Below are positions 12,401 to 24,400 of a stretch of 64,000 nucleotides of DNA, piece after piece. The stretch covers positions 11,732 through 75,731 of the forward strand of contig CAZJHX010000029.1 of assembly GCA_964545715.1 (NCBI GenBank), written 5' to 3'. The notes under the pieces are model-generated. The model saw nothing but the letters and a program-made list of their open reading frames with translations, was not told where the DNA came from and made no database searches. The translations under genes and the position numbers were made by a program. How positions within the stretch are numbered: the first letter of the stretch is position 1; every line of letters starts with the position of its first letter. Source of the stretch: CAZJHX01 sp964545715 (GTDB taxonomy: Bacteria > Myxococcota_A > UBA9042 > GCA-2863065).

Positions 12401-15400
12401 CATTGCGCGGCATCGGTCGACACGCCAACCTGGTGGATCGCGCAGTGCTGCCGACGGTCCGTTCGATGCTCGTGGACGACGGACGGACGCAGGTCCGCGT
12501 GTCAGCCGCTATCGCCATGGGGCGGCTGGGCGACAAGGAGGCGGCGGCGCTGCTGACGACGGCCGCTGTCGACGACCCCGATCCCCACGTCCGCCTGGCC
12601 GCCGCCACCACGCTGGCCGATCCCAGCATCAAGGTCATCGGGCTGCTGGTCGCCCAGCTGTCCGACCCCGACCCGGCCGTCCGCTCCGGCGCCGCAGCCG
12701 GGCTGGGGCGCAGCGAGAACCTGGACGCGGTCGATCCGCTGATCACGACCCTGGGCGACGCCACGGTCAGCGTGCGCCAGACGGCCGCCGACGCGCTGAT
12801 CAACCTGGGCTGGACCACGATCGGCGTACGCCAGGCGTCATCCGACGCGGGGGTGAGCCGCTGGCTGACCCGCACGGAGCTGACGGAGCGATACGGCGCC
12901 GACGCCACAGTGACCCAGCTGCTGCTGGGCGAGCTGGCCCACGCGGACGACACCGCGCGACGCGGTGCGGTGGAGGCCATCGGTCGCGGTTATCACACCG
13001 ACCTCAGCGAGCCGGTCACCGAGCGCCTCGACGACGTCGACCGCTACGTGCGCCGCGAGGCCGCGGAGACCCTGGCCCGCTTCGGCAAGCTGCCCACGCC
13101 GGATCAATGGCGCGTGCTGGGCACTCCCGACGCCGAAACGCCGACGCTGGGCCCGGCCGCATTGGCACTGGCCGCGGTGGCGATGGGCAAGATGTCGCTG
13201 GCGGCGCGGCTCGGTGCTGACAGCGTCGCGCCGCTGGGCCGTGCGCTGATCGAGCACGACGGCCGCGAGCGACTGCACGCGGCGCAAGCGCTGGGCAGCA
13301 TGGCCGCAACCCCGCCCGCGGACGCCAAGGCAGCAGCGGCGCTTGGCGCCGGTATCATCGGCGCGCTGCGTCCGGGACTGAACGACGCCGAGGTCGGCGT
13401 CCGAGTGGCCGTCGCCGAGGCGCTCACCGCATCGGTGGCGTTTGGCGGTGGCGACAAGGCGCTGGCCGAGATCGCAAGCGGACTTGGCGACGCGCTCCGC
13501 GACTCGGAGCTGCAGGTCCGGCAGGCGGCGGGTGGCGGGCTGGCCTCCGTGGCCAAAGCGGGTCTCGCCACGCTGGAGAGCGCCTGCGACGACGCGGATG
13601 AGCAGGTACGAGAGGCTGCGGCAAGTGGCCTGGGGTGGCTCGACACCCCGCCAATCAAGCGCCTGGGCGCCATGCTGACCGGCGACACGTCGGCAACCGT
13701 GCGCGCGGCCGCATCCGAGGCCCTGGCGCGCAGCGGAAAGCCGGCGGTGCCGCTGCTGATCAGCGCCCTGACCGACGAGGACGAGACCGTGCGCGCCTCC
13801 GCGGCCGCGGCCCTGGGCCAGGCGTCGGCCGGCAAAGCCGACAAGCCGGTGGTCAACGGACTGATCGGCGCGCTGGGCGATCGCTACTCCGAGGTCCGCG
13901 AAGCCGCTTTGGCCGCCCTGGCCGCGACCGGGTGGACACCCGAGGGTGTGCTCGCGCAAGCGCTCGTGGCGCTGGCCCGCGAGGACTGGACGCAGCTTGG
14001 ACGCCTGGGCGCGGAGTCGGTGCCGCTGCTGGGCCGCGTTCTCAATGAGCGCGGCAAGGACGGCCCAAGCGTCGATCGGCGGGTCGGCGCGCTGGCGGCC
14101 CTCTCTGAGATCGGCACCGCGGACGCGATCGCAGCAGTGCAGAGCGCGCTGGACGACGTCGCCGGCCCCGTGGTGGGCGAGGCGGCACGCGCGATCGGAC
14201 GACACGCGCAACACGCCTCGGCGGATGCGCTTCCGCGGCTTCGGTCGCTGCTGGCGGACGACCCGCGGTCCAAAGTGCGCGTGCAGGCGGCCACCGCGCT
14301 GGGCATGATGGGCGACCGGGAGGCCGTGAACCTGCTGCATGCGGCAGCCAAGGGCGATGCGGCCGACACCGTGCGCCTTGCGGCCGCAACCGCGCTGGCG
14401 AACCCGGCCATTCAGGTGATCGACTTCCTGATCGGACGCCTGACCGACCCCGATCCGGCCATTCGCGCCGCGGCGGCCGAGGCGTTGGGCAAGAGCGAGA
14501 GCGAGGAGGCGATCGACCCGCTGGTCGGCGCGCTCGGCGATGCGGTGTCGCTCGTCCGCACGACAGCGGCGGCCGGCCTCGAGACGCTGGGCTGGATCCC
14601 GATCGGCGTTCGCGGCGACGTGGCCGAGACCGGCTACTCGCGCTGGCTGACCCGGGCGGAGCTCTCGGAGCGACACCCCAAGCTGGCGGACCAGCTGTCG
14701 ATGCTGCGCGCCGAGCTGAGCGCGGCCGACGCGACAATGCGGCGCTGCTCGCTCGAGGCGATCGCGCGCGGCCGGGACGAGGGCTCACTATCCGGCGTAA
14801 CGCCGCTGCTGGATGACGTCGATGTGCACGTCCGGCGGGAGGCGGCACAGACACTCGAGGTGCTGGACGCGCTGCCGAGCACAGGCACGCTGGGCGCGCT
14901 GGCGCTGACCGCGCTGGGTCGCATGGACGATGCGGCAGGGCTGGACGCCTCCGCGCTGCGGGGTTTGAGCCGGGCGATCGTTGAGCACACGTTGTCCGAA
15001 CGCGAGGCGGCCGCCCGAGCGCTGGCGACGCTGTCGGTCGACGGTGTGGTCGCGGGGCTGATCCCGGGGACGAGCGACGCGGCCCCGTCCATGCGCGCCA
15101 CGGCGGCCCGGGCCCTGGGCGACGTGATCGCACGCGGCAAAGCCGACGACGACGGCATCACCGCGTTGGTTTCGACGCTGGCGGACCGCGAGTCCGCGGT
15201 ACGGCGGGAGGCGGCTCGGGCGCTGGCCCGCTGCCACGACGCCGGCGTCAACGCGCTGGCGGGTGCTTGCAAAGCGGAGGCGGCCATCGTCCGCGCCGCG
15301 GCCGCGGGTGGGCTGGGCGAGGCCGGCGACGAGGCGCATGCCGGCGCGTTGATCGCGCTTCTGATCGGCTCGGAGGAGCCCGATGAGAGCGTTCGTCTGG

Positions 15401-18400
15401 CGGCCGCGCGAGCCTTGGGCCGGCTGTCGGCAGCAGTGGCGGACGCCCTGATCGAGGGCCTGGCGTCCGACACCGACGAGGGCGTGCGCGCCACCTGCGC
15501 CACCTCGTTGGCCGAGATCGGCGCCGCGGACCCCGCGATCAACCCGCTGATCGCGGCGCTCGGCGACCGCTACTCCGAGGTTCGCGAGGCGGCGATCGAG
15601 GCGCTGGAGATCCTCGGCTGGACGCCCGAGGATGCGGTCAGTGAGGCGCTGGTGGCGCTGGCGGCCGAAGACTGGTTTGCGCTCGGCGCGTTAGGTGAGG
15701 TCGCGGTGCCGATGCTGGCGCGCGTCGTCGCTGAGGCCGGCGCGGACCGGCCCAGCGTGGATCGCCGCGCCGGGGCCGTTGTGGCGCTGGACGAGATCGG
15801 CGGCACCGGGGCGGTCGCCGCCATCGAGCGTGGTCTGGGCGACGTCTCCGGATTGGTACTGCTGCTGGCGGCGCGGGCGATCGGGCGCCACACCGACCTG
15901 GCCAGCGCGGCCGTTCGACCGCGACTGCGCACATTGTTGGCGGACGATCCGCGACCAGAGGTCCGGGTTGAGGCGGCCATCGCGCTCGGCATGTTGGGCG
16001 ACGAGGACGCGATCAACCTGCTGCATGACAAGGCGGTGGCGGACGACAACGCTCAGGTCCGGCTGGCTGCGGCCACCGCGCTGGCCAACCCGGCGATCAA
16101 CAACATCGACTTCCTGATCGAGCAGCTCGCGTCGCCCAGCGCAGAGACCCGGGCAGCGGCGGCGGAGGCCCTGGGCGACAGCGAGAACACGAACGCGATC
16201 GACCCGCTGATCGGCGCCCAGGGCGACACGTCGTCACTTGTCCGGCTGCGCGCTGAGGCCGCCCTGCGCAACCTGGGGTGGACCCCGGTTGGCGAGCGCG
16301 CAACCCCGGCCGACATCGGCTACTCGCGCTGGCTGACCCGCTCTGAGTTGATCGGGCGCCACGGGCCGGCGCAGTCCCAACTGGATCTGCTGGTCGAGGA
16401 GCTGAAGGGCCCCCTGGCGGCCGGTCGACGCTCGGCGCTGGAGGCGCTGGCTCGCGCGCGCGCCTTGGACGCCGAAGCCAATGTGCTGCCGCTGCTGGAC
16501 GATCCCGATCGGTACGTTCGACGAGAGGCCGCGGAGACGCTGACGATTCTGGATGCGCTGCCGCAGGCGCCCGATGAGTTCATCGGCATCTCCGCGCCCG
16601 TCGAGGAGAAGCCGGCTCCGGCGAAGGACAAGCCGTCCAAGAAAGCTGAGAAGCCCGAGGTCGAGTCGGAGGCGGCAGAGGCAGAGGCGGTCCCGGTGGC
16701 GGAGCCGGATCCAGGCCCGGACGCGGCGACCCGGGCGGCGCTGGCGATGGTCGCGCTGGGCCGCATGGATGATGCCGGCGCGATCGGCGTGCCGTCGGTG
16801 GGTCCGCTGGTACGCGCCGTCGCGGAGCACGATGAGTTTGAGCGACAGCTGGCCGCGCAGGCGCTGGGCACGCTGGCGCATCGTCTGTTGGATGGTGTCG
16901 GCAACGATGTCGATACGGCCACGCCGGTCCTGACCGAGATCGCCGCGGGTCTGGCGGTGGGCGTGACCGACGCCGCCGCCGCAGTGCGCCTGGCCAGCGC
17001 TCTGGCTTTGGGCCGCCTCACGCACGCGCAGCACGCGACCGATGCCCTTGTGACCGGCCTCGGGGACGGCGATGCGCTGGTGCGGCAACAGGCCGCAACG
17101 TCGCTGACCCAGCTCGGAGCGTCCGGGGGCGACGCCCTGAACGGCTGCCTGGACAGCGACGCGGCCTGGGTGCGCGAGGCGGCGCTGGGCGGCCTGCATT
17201 TGATAGCAGAGGTCGCCGACGCGGAGGCGGTCGCCCGCCTGCTGCGAGCGGATCCGGTCACCGCTGTGCGCGCAGCCGCAGCGACCACGCTGGGCGCCTG
17301 CGGAGCGGGCGGCGCAGAGCACCTGACCGCAGCATTGAGCGCCGATCACGACCCCATCGTTCGGGCCACCGCGGCGGTCGCGCTGGCTGACTGTGTCGCG
17401 GACGATACCGGCGCAACGGCAGCGGCGCAGAAGGCGCTGATCGGCGCGCTGGGCGACCGGTTCGGACGAGTCCGTACCGCCGTACTCCAGTCACTGCACG
17501 CTATCGGCTGGGAGCCGGAGGGCCCGATGGCCGAGGCGCTCGTCGCCCTGGCGCAGCAGGACTGGCAGACCCTGGGTACGTTGGGCGATGCCGCCATCCC
17601 GATGCTGGCGCCGGTAGTCGCCGAGCGGGGCGCGGACATGCCGAGCATGGACCGGCGCATTGGCGCGCTTCGAGCGCTGGCGCAGATCGGCGGTGGCCAG
17701 ACCGCGACGGCGCTGGAGCAGGGCTTGAGCGACGAGCAGGCGCTGGTCCGGGTGGCGGCGGCCAAAGCGATCGCCTGGCGCCATACACACGCCGCCCCAT
17801 CCGCGCGTCCAACGCTGCGTGAGCTGCTGGTCTCGGACCCGATCTCGCTGGTTCGGGTCGCGGCGGCGACCGCGCTCGGCGCGCTGGGCGACAACGACGC
17901 CGTGGGCATCCTGCGCGCGGCGGCAGAGGGCGACCGGGATGTCACCGTGCGCTTCGCGGCGGCCGAGGCGCTGGCGTCACCCGCTATCCGCGAGACGTCT
18001 TTCTTGTGCGAGCGATTGGGCGATCCGGAGGCGGCGGCCCGTGCGGCGGCTGCCGAGGCGCTGGGCAAGAGCGACGACCCGACAGCGATCGACCCGCTGA
18101 TCGGCGCCCTCGGGGACGCGGTTGCGGTCGTCCGCGATGCGGCGCAGCGCGCCCTTGAGACGCTGGGCTGGATGCCGCTCGGCGTTCGCGCGGATGTCGC
18201 ACACGGCAGCTACTCCCGCTGGGCCCTGCGCGGCGAGCTGGAGCAGCGCACGGGCGTCGGCGACGATCAAAGAAAGGCGCTGGCGGTGGACATGCGCTCG
18301 GACGACGCGGCGATCCGGCGCTGCGCTGTCGAGGCGTTGGGCCGGTGGAAGGACCCCGCGCAGGCCAAGCTGCTGGTGCCGCTGCTGGACGACTCCAGCC

Positions 18401-21400
18401 GGTTCGTACGCGCGGAGGCCGCCGTCTCACTGGCGCTGATCAATGCGCTGCCCACTGAGGGCCGCGATGGGGCGCTGGCCTGTGTCGCCCAGGGCCGGAT
18501 GAGCGACGCAGCCGCGCTAGGTAGTGTCGCCGGCAAGGCCTTGTCGCGCGCGGTCGTGGAGCACGCCCTCGATGAGCGGGTCGCAGCGGCCGGCGCGCTG
18601 GCCTCGCTGACGGCAAAAGACGGACAGGAGGCGCTGGCTTCAGCCCTGGGAGACGAGGTCGCAGTCGTTCGGTTGACCGCGGCGGACGCGCTGGGAGCGC
18701 TGAAGGCCGGCGTGGACGCGCTGAGCGCCGCGCTGGTAGATCCGGCAGCCAATGTCCGACGAGCTACCGGGGCCGCCCTGGCCGCCTGCGAAAAGGCCGG
18801 ACTCAAGGCGCTGATCGCTGCGTGCGGACACGACGATCCCAACGCACGCCAAGCAGCGTGTCACGGTCTGGGCGCCACGACGGGCGGCGGGCAAGCGCTG
18901 GCGTCGGTACTGACGGGCGATACCGTGCCGCGGGTGCGCCTGGCAGCGGCCGTGGCGCTGGGCCGGGCCGTGGATGCCAAGACCGGGGCGCCGGCGTTGG
19001 TGAGCGCGCTGAACAACGACAGCGCCAGCGCCGTTCGCGAGGCGGCTGCGCGAGCACTGGCGGCCTACGACCAGAAGGCGGCGCAGGACCCGCTGATCGC
19101 GTCGCTCGGCGACCCGTCCACAACGGTCAGGCAGACCGCGCTGGACGCGCTGGCGACACTGGGTTGGACCCCCGAGGACGACCTGGCCGCCGCCGTAGTT
19201 GCGCTCGCGCAGGAGAGCTGGCGCGCGCTGGGTGCGCTGGGCGAGATCGCGGTCCCGATGCTGGCGCGGGTCGTCGAAGAGACCGGAACCGACATCGGCG
19301 GCGTCGACCGCCGGGTGGGCGCGCTCTCGGCGCTGGCGCGGATTGGGACGCCCGCGGCCGTCGCGGCGGCCGAGGCCGGACTAAAGGACATCGCGGGTCC
19401 GGCGCTGGGAGAGGCCGCCCGAGCGATGGGGCGATGCCGAGACCATGTCAGCACCGACGCGCTGCCGCGATTGCGCGCGCTGCTGAGCGACCCGCGAACC
19501 AACGTGCGGGTGGAAGCGGCCGTCGCGCTGGGGCAAATCGGCGACGCGGACGCCGTCGCGGCGCTCTCGACCTTGTGCGTGGACGATCCCGAGGTGGATG
19601 TGCGCTTCGCCGCGTCGACCGCGCTTGCGAGCCCACGCCTGAAGCAGACGGGCTTCCTGGTCGACCAGCTGTCGTCGGCGGACGACGCGGTGCGGGCAGC
19701 CGCGTGCCACGCGCTCGGGGCCAGCGAAGATCCCGAGGTGATCGACCCGCTGATCGGCGCGCTGGGCGACGCGGTCGCCGGCGTACGCGCCGCAGCAACA
19801 CGCGCGGTCGAGCAGCTGGGATGGACGCCCATCGGCGTGCGACCGACGCCGGAGCACGTCGGGTACTCCCGCTGGCTGCTGCGGTCGGAGCTGCGGAGCA
19901 AGCACGGCGACAAGCCCCAGGTGGAGTTGCTGGCGCTGGAGCTGAACGACCCGGATCCCGCCGCAAGGCGGTCGGCCCTGGAGGCGCTCGGGCGGGCGGG
20001 AGCGCACGAAACAGAGGCGCTGATCCTGGCGCTGCTGGACGATCCGAACCGGTACGTGCGCACCCAGGCAGCGCATGCGCTGGCCAGCCTGGACCGCGCG
20101 CCGGCCGTCCCTGCCGACTTCCTCGGGGTGGCGCCGGCGGCCGATGAGCCGGACAAGAAGAAGAAGAAGAAGAAGAAGAAGGGCAAGAAGGACGAGCCAC
20201 CGCCCGAGGTGGCGGGACCGCCGCAGGCAGCCATCGACGCCGCGCTGAGCCTTGTCGCGACAGGCCGAATGAGCGAAGCCGCGCGCCTGGGGATCGTGGC
20301 GATCGGGCCGCTGGCCAGAGCGCTGGCGGAGCACACGAGCGACCAGCGCCTGAATGCGGCCGTCGCGCTGGGTGAGCTGGCGCTGCGGATCCGGACAGAC
20401 GCGGGAGCGGACGGGGCGGAGGCAGCCGCGCCGGTCCTGTCAGAGATCGCAACTGGACTGCAGGCTGGGCTCGCAGACGACCAGCTTGAGGTGCGGGTCG
20501 CCACCGCCGCGGCGCTCGGCCAGGCAGGCCCGACGCCGGCCGCCACAAAGGCGCTGACCGGCGGATTGGCCGACGGCGAGCAGGCGGTGCGAGCGGAGAG
20601 CGCGCGTGCCCTGGCCGGCCTCGGCGGCGCAGGCGCCGAGGCGCTCACCGCATGCCTGGATGATGCGAACGCCCGTGTACGTGAGGCGGCGGTCCACGGG
20701 CTGGATGCTCAGGGCGGCGAGCTGGACGGCGCTCGGCTCACACAGCTGCTGGCGTCGGACGACAGCGCGCTGGTCCGGGTGGCTGCAGCCCAGGCGTTGG
20801 CGGGCCTACCGTCCGCGGCCGAGCCGCTGATCACGGCGCTGGCCGGGGATCCCCATGAGCTGGTGCGTGCTGCCGCCGCCACATCGCTTGCCGCGCACAA
20901 AGCGGGAGACGCCGGACAAAACGCGCTGCTGGGCGCCCTGGCCGACCGCTATTCTGAGGTCCGAGAGGCCGCCCTGGGCGGGTTGGAGGCGACCGGCTGG
21001 CGCGCCGAGGGTCCGATCGCCGAGGCGATGGTGGCGCTGGCCGCTGAGAGCTGGCGCGCGCTGGCGAGCCTGGGAGAGACGGCGCTGCCGATGCTGGCGC
21101 AGGTCGTGGGGGAGCGCGGAGCAGAGGCTCCCGATGTCGAGCGCCGCATCGGGGCGCTGCGCGCGCTGGCGGAGATCGACGGCGGCGCGGCGATGGCGAT
21201 CGTCGAGCGCGGCCTGTCGGATGAGCACGCCCGAGGCCGAGCGGCGGCGGCCAAGGGCATTGCGTGGCGTCATGCGGCCACGCCGGCGTCGGCATGTGGC
21301 GTGCTTCGGGAGCTGCTCTCCTCCGACTCCAACGCGGGTGTGCGGATCGCCGCGGCGACCGCGCTGGGCGCCCTGGGCGACAAAGAGGCTGTCGGGCTGC

Positions 21401-24400
21401 TGAGAACAGCCGCGGAGCACGATCGCGACCCGACGGTCCGCTTCGCTGCGGCCGAGGCGCTGGCATCACCCGCTATCAAAGAGACGTCCTTCCTCATCGG
21501 CAGACTCAGCGACGCCGACGGCGCCGTCCGTGCAGCGGCGGCCGAGGCGCTGGGCAAGTCGGATGACGTCGAGGCGATCGACCCGCTGATCGGCGCGCTG
21601 GGCGACGCGGTCGCGATCGTGCGCGACGCGGCGCAGCGGTCGCTACAACAGCTTGGCTGGGTGCCGTTGGGCGTCTTCGGAGACCTGGCGGACACCGGCT
21701 TCGCGCGCTGGGCCACGCGCGCCGAGGTCGCGGCGCGGACGGGCGTCACCGGCGACCAGAAGAAGGCGCTGACCGCAGACTTGAAGGACTCGCAGGCGCT
21801 GATCCGGCGTGCCGCTATCCAGGCGATGGGCCGCTGGAAGGACCCTGCGCTTTACGCGGTCGTTCTACCGCTGCTGGACGACGCGGATCATCACGTCCGA
21901 GCGGAGGCCGCGGAGGCGCTCCCGCTGTTGGGCGAGCCGCCGGAGAGCGGACGGGACGGCGCGCTGCGGCTGGTGGCGCTGGGACGCATGGCAGAGGCGG
22001 CAGCTCTGGGCGACATCTCAGCGCCGGGTCTGGCGCGCGCGCTGCAGGAGAACCTGGAGCCCGAGCGGGCGGCCGCCGCGGAGGCATTGGGTGGCCTCTC
22101 GGCCAAGACGTCGACGGCCCCCCTGAGCGCTGCGCTGGCCGACGCGTCGTCGGCCGTTCGGCTGGCGGCGGCCCAGGCGCTGGGACAGTTGAAGACGGGA
22201 GTCGACGCCCTGGCCGGTGCGCTGGGTGACACCGGCGCCGACGTCCGGACAGCCGCTGCTCTGGCCCTTGCACAGTGCGGCAAGGACGGCGCACAGGCGC
22301 TGGCGAAGGGGTGTGCCGCGACGGACGCCGCGCTCAGAGCAGCCGCATGCGTCGGGTTGGGCGCTACCGCGGACGCGAAGCACGCCGGCACGCTGGCGAC
22401 CCGGCTCGGCGACGATACCGACAAGGCGGTTCGAGAGGCTGCCGCCAACGCGCTGGCCGCGTGCGTCGACGCCAAGACCGGCGCCGCCGCGCTTGCGAAG
22501 GCGTTGGATGCAGATGAGAGCGCCACCGTACGCAATGCGGCCGCGCGAGCGCTGGGCGCGTACCCGGCCAAGGCGGCGCAGGAGCCCCTGATCGCCGCGC
22601 TCAGCGACGGGTCACGGGGCGTGCGTCAGACCGTATTGGCCGCGCTGTCCGGGCTTGGCTGGGCGCCCGAGTCGGACGTGGCGGCGGCCGTCGTGGCGTT
22701 GGCGCGCGAAGACTGGCCGGCGCTGGGGCGCCTGGGCGACGCGGCGACGCCAATCCTGGCGCGCGTCGTGCGCGAGACCGGCACGGACATCGGCAGCGTG
22801 GATCGCCGTGTGGGCGCGATCCAGGCGCTGGCCGCGGTGGGCGACAAAGCGGCCGCCGCGGCGGTCGAGCCGGGGTTGAGCGACATCGCGGGGCCGGTGC
22901 TGGCAGCGGCGTCACGGGCTACCGGACGCTGTGCCGCGCATGCACCCAAATCGGCGCGTCCGACGCTGCGAGCGCTGCTGGAGGACGCACGCGAGGCGGT
23001 CCGGGTAGAGGCGGCGGTCGCGCTGGGCCAGCTGGGCGACGTCGACGCGGTGCCCGCGCTGTCCGAGCTGGCGCTGAACGACGAGAACGACCAGGTGCGA
23101 CTGGCCGCGTCGACCGCGCTGGCCAGCAAGACGCTGAAGCAGACGGGCTTCCTGGTGGGGCAGCTGGCGTCAGCTGACGAAGACGGCCGGGCAGCCGCGT
23201 GTCATGTGCTGGGCGACAGCGAGGACCCGGAGGTCATCGATCCGCTGATCGGGGCGCTGGGCGACGCGGTGGCACGAGTGCGCGCCGCCGCGACAAGTGC
23301 GCTGGAGAAGCTGGGTTGGACGCCGATCGGCGTTCGCGCCGACGTAGAAGACGCCGGGTACTCGCGCTGGCTGCTGCGGGCGGAGCTGCAGACGCTGCAC
23401 GGCAAGGGCAAGCCACAGATCGACCTGCTGCGGCCACAGTTGAAGGCGCCGGACGCGCCGGCGAGGCGCTGCGCCATCGAGACGATCGCGCGCGCTGCGA
23501 TGGCAGCGGCAGCGCCCGACGTGACAGTGCTCCTGGACGACGCCCATTGGGCGGTACGGCGCGAGGCGGCGCAGGCCCTGATCGCCCTGGGAGCGCTGCC
23601 GGACGCGGCGCCGCACTTCTTCCTGGCCGATGCGCCGCCGGCGGCAGAGACAAAGCCCAAGAAGAAGGGCAAGAAGGGCACGAAGTCCGAGAAGCCGGCG
23701 GCGGACCCGGCGATCGACGCGATCACGCGGGACACCGTCCTGGCCCTGGTGGCGCTGAACCGCATGGACGAGGCGGCCGGTTACGGCGTGGCGGCGATCG
23801 ATGCCTTGACCCGCGCCGTTCGAGAGCCGCCCGCCGAAGAGCGCGAGAGCGCTGCGGTCGCATTGGGCGGCCTGGGTGCGAGGGCGCGGCGCGAGGCGCC
23901 CGAGGCGAGTGCACAGGTACTGTCGCGCGTGTCAGCAGGGCTGGCGCACAGCGCAGCCGACCGCGTCGTAGACGTGCGATTGGCCAGCGTCGGCGCGCTG
24001 GCCGCGCTGGGCGACGCGGCGGGTGTCGCGGACACCCTGACGCGCACGGTGGCGGATCTCGATCCCGCCGTCCGCGCACAGAGCGCCACAGCCCTGGCCG
24101 CGATGGGGGACAGCGGCGCCACCGCCCTTGGCGGCTGCCTGGCCGACGAGCGAGCGGTCGTCCGGGCTGCGGCTGTGCGCGGACTGGGCGCCCTGCCCGC
24201 CGAGAGTATCGACGCGGCTGCGGTAGCCGCCGTGCTCAATGCCGACGTCAGCCCGACCGTACGCGCGGCCGCCGCAGCCACGCTCGGGGGCGTGGGCGCC
24301 TCACAGCTACAGGCCTTGTACAGCGCGCTTCAGCAGGATGCGGACGAGGCCGTCCGGGCGGCTGCTGCCGACGCCGTGGGCGCGGCTGCGGGAGCCGATC

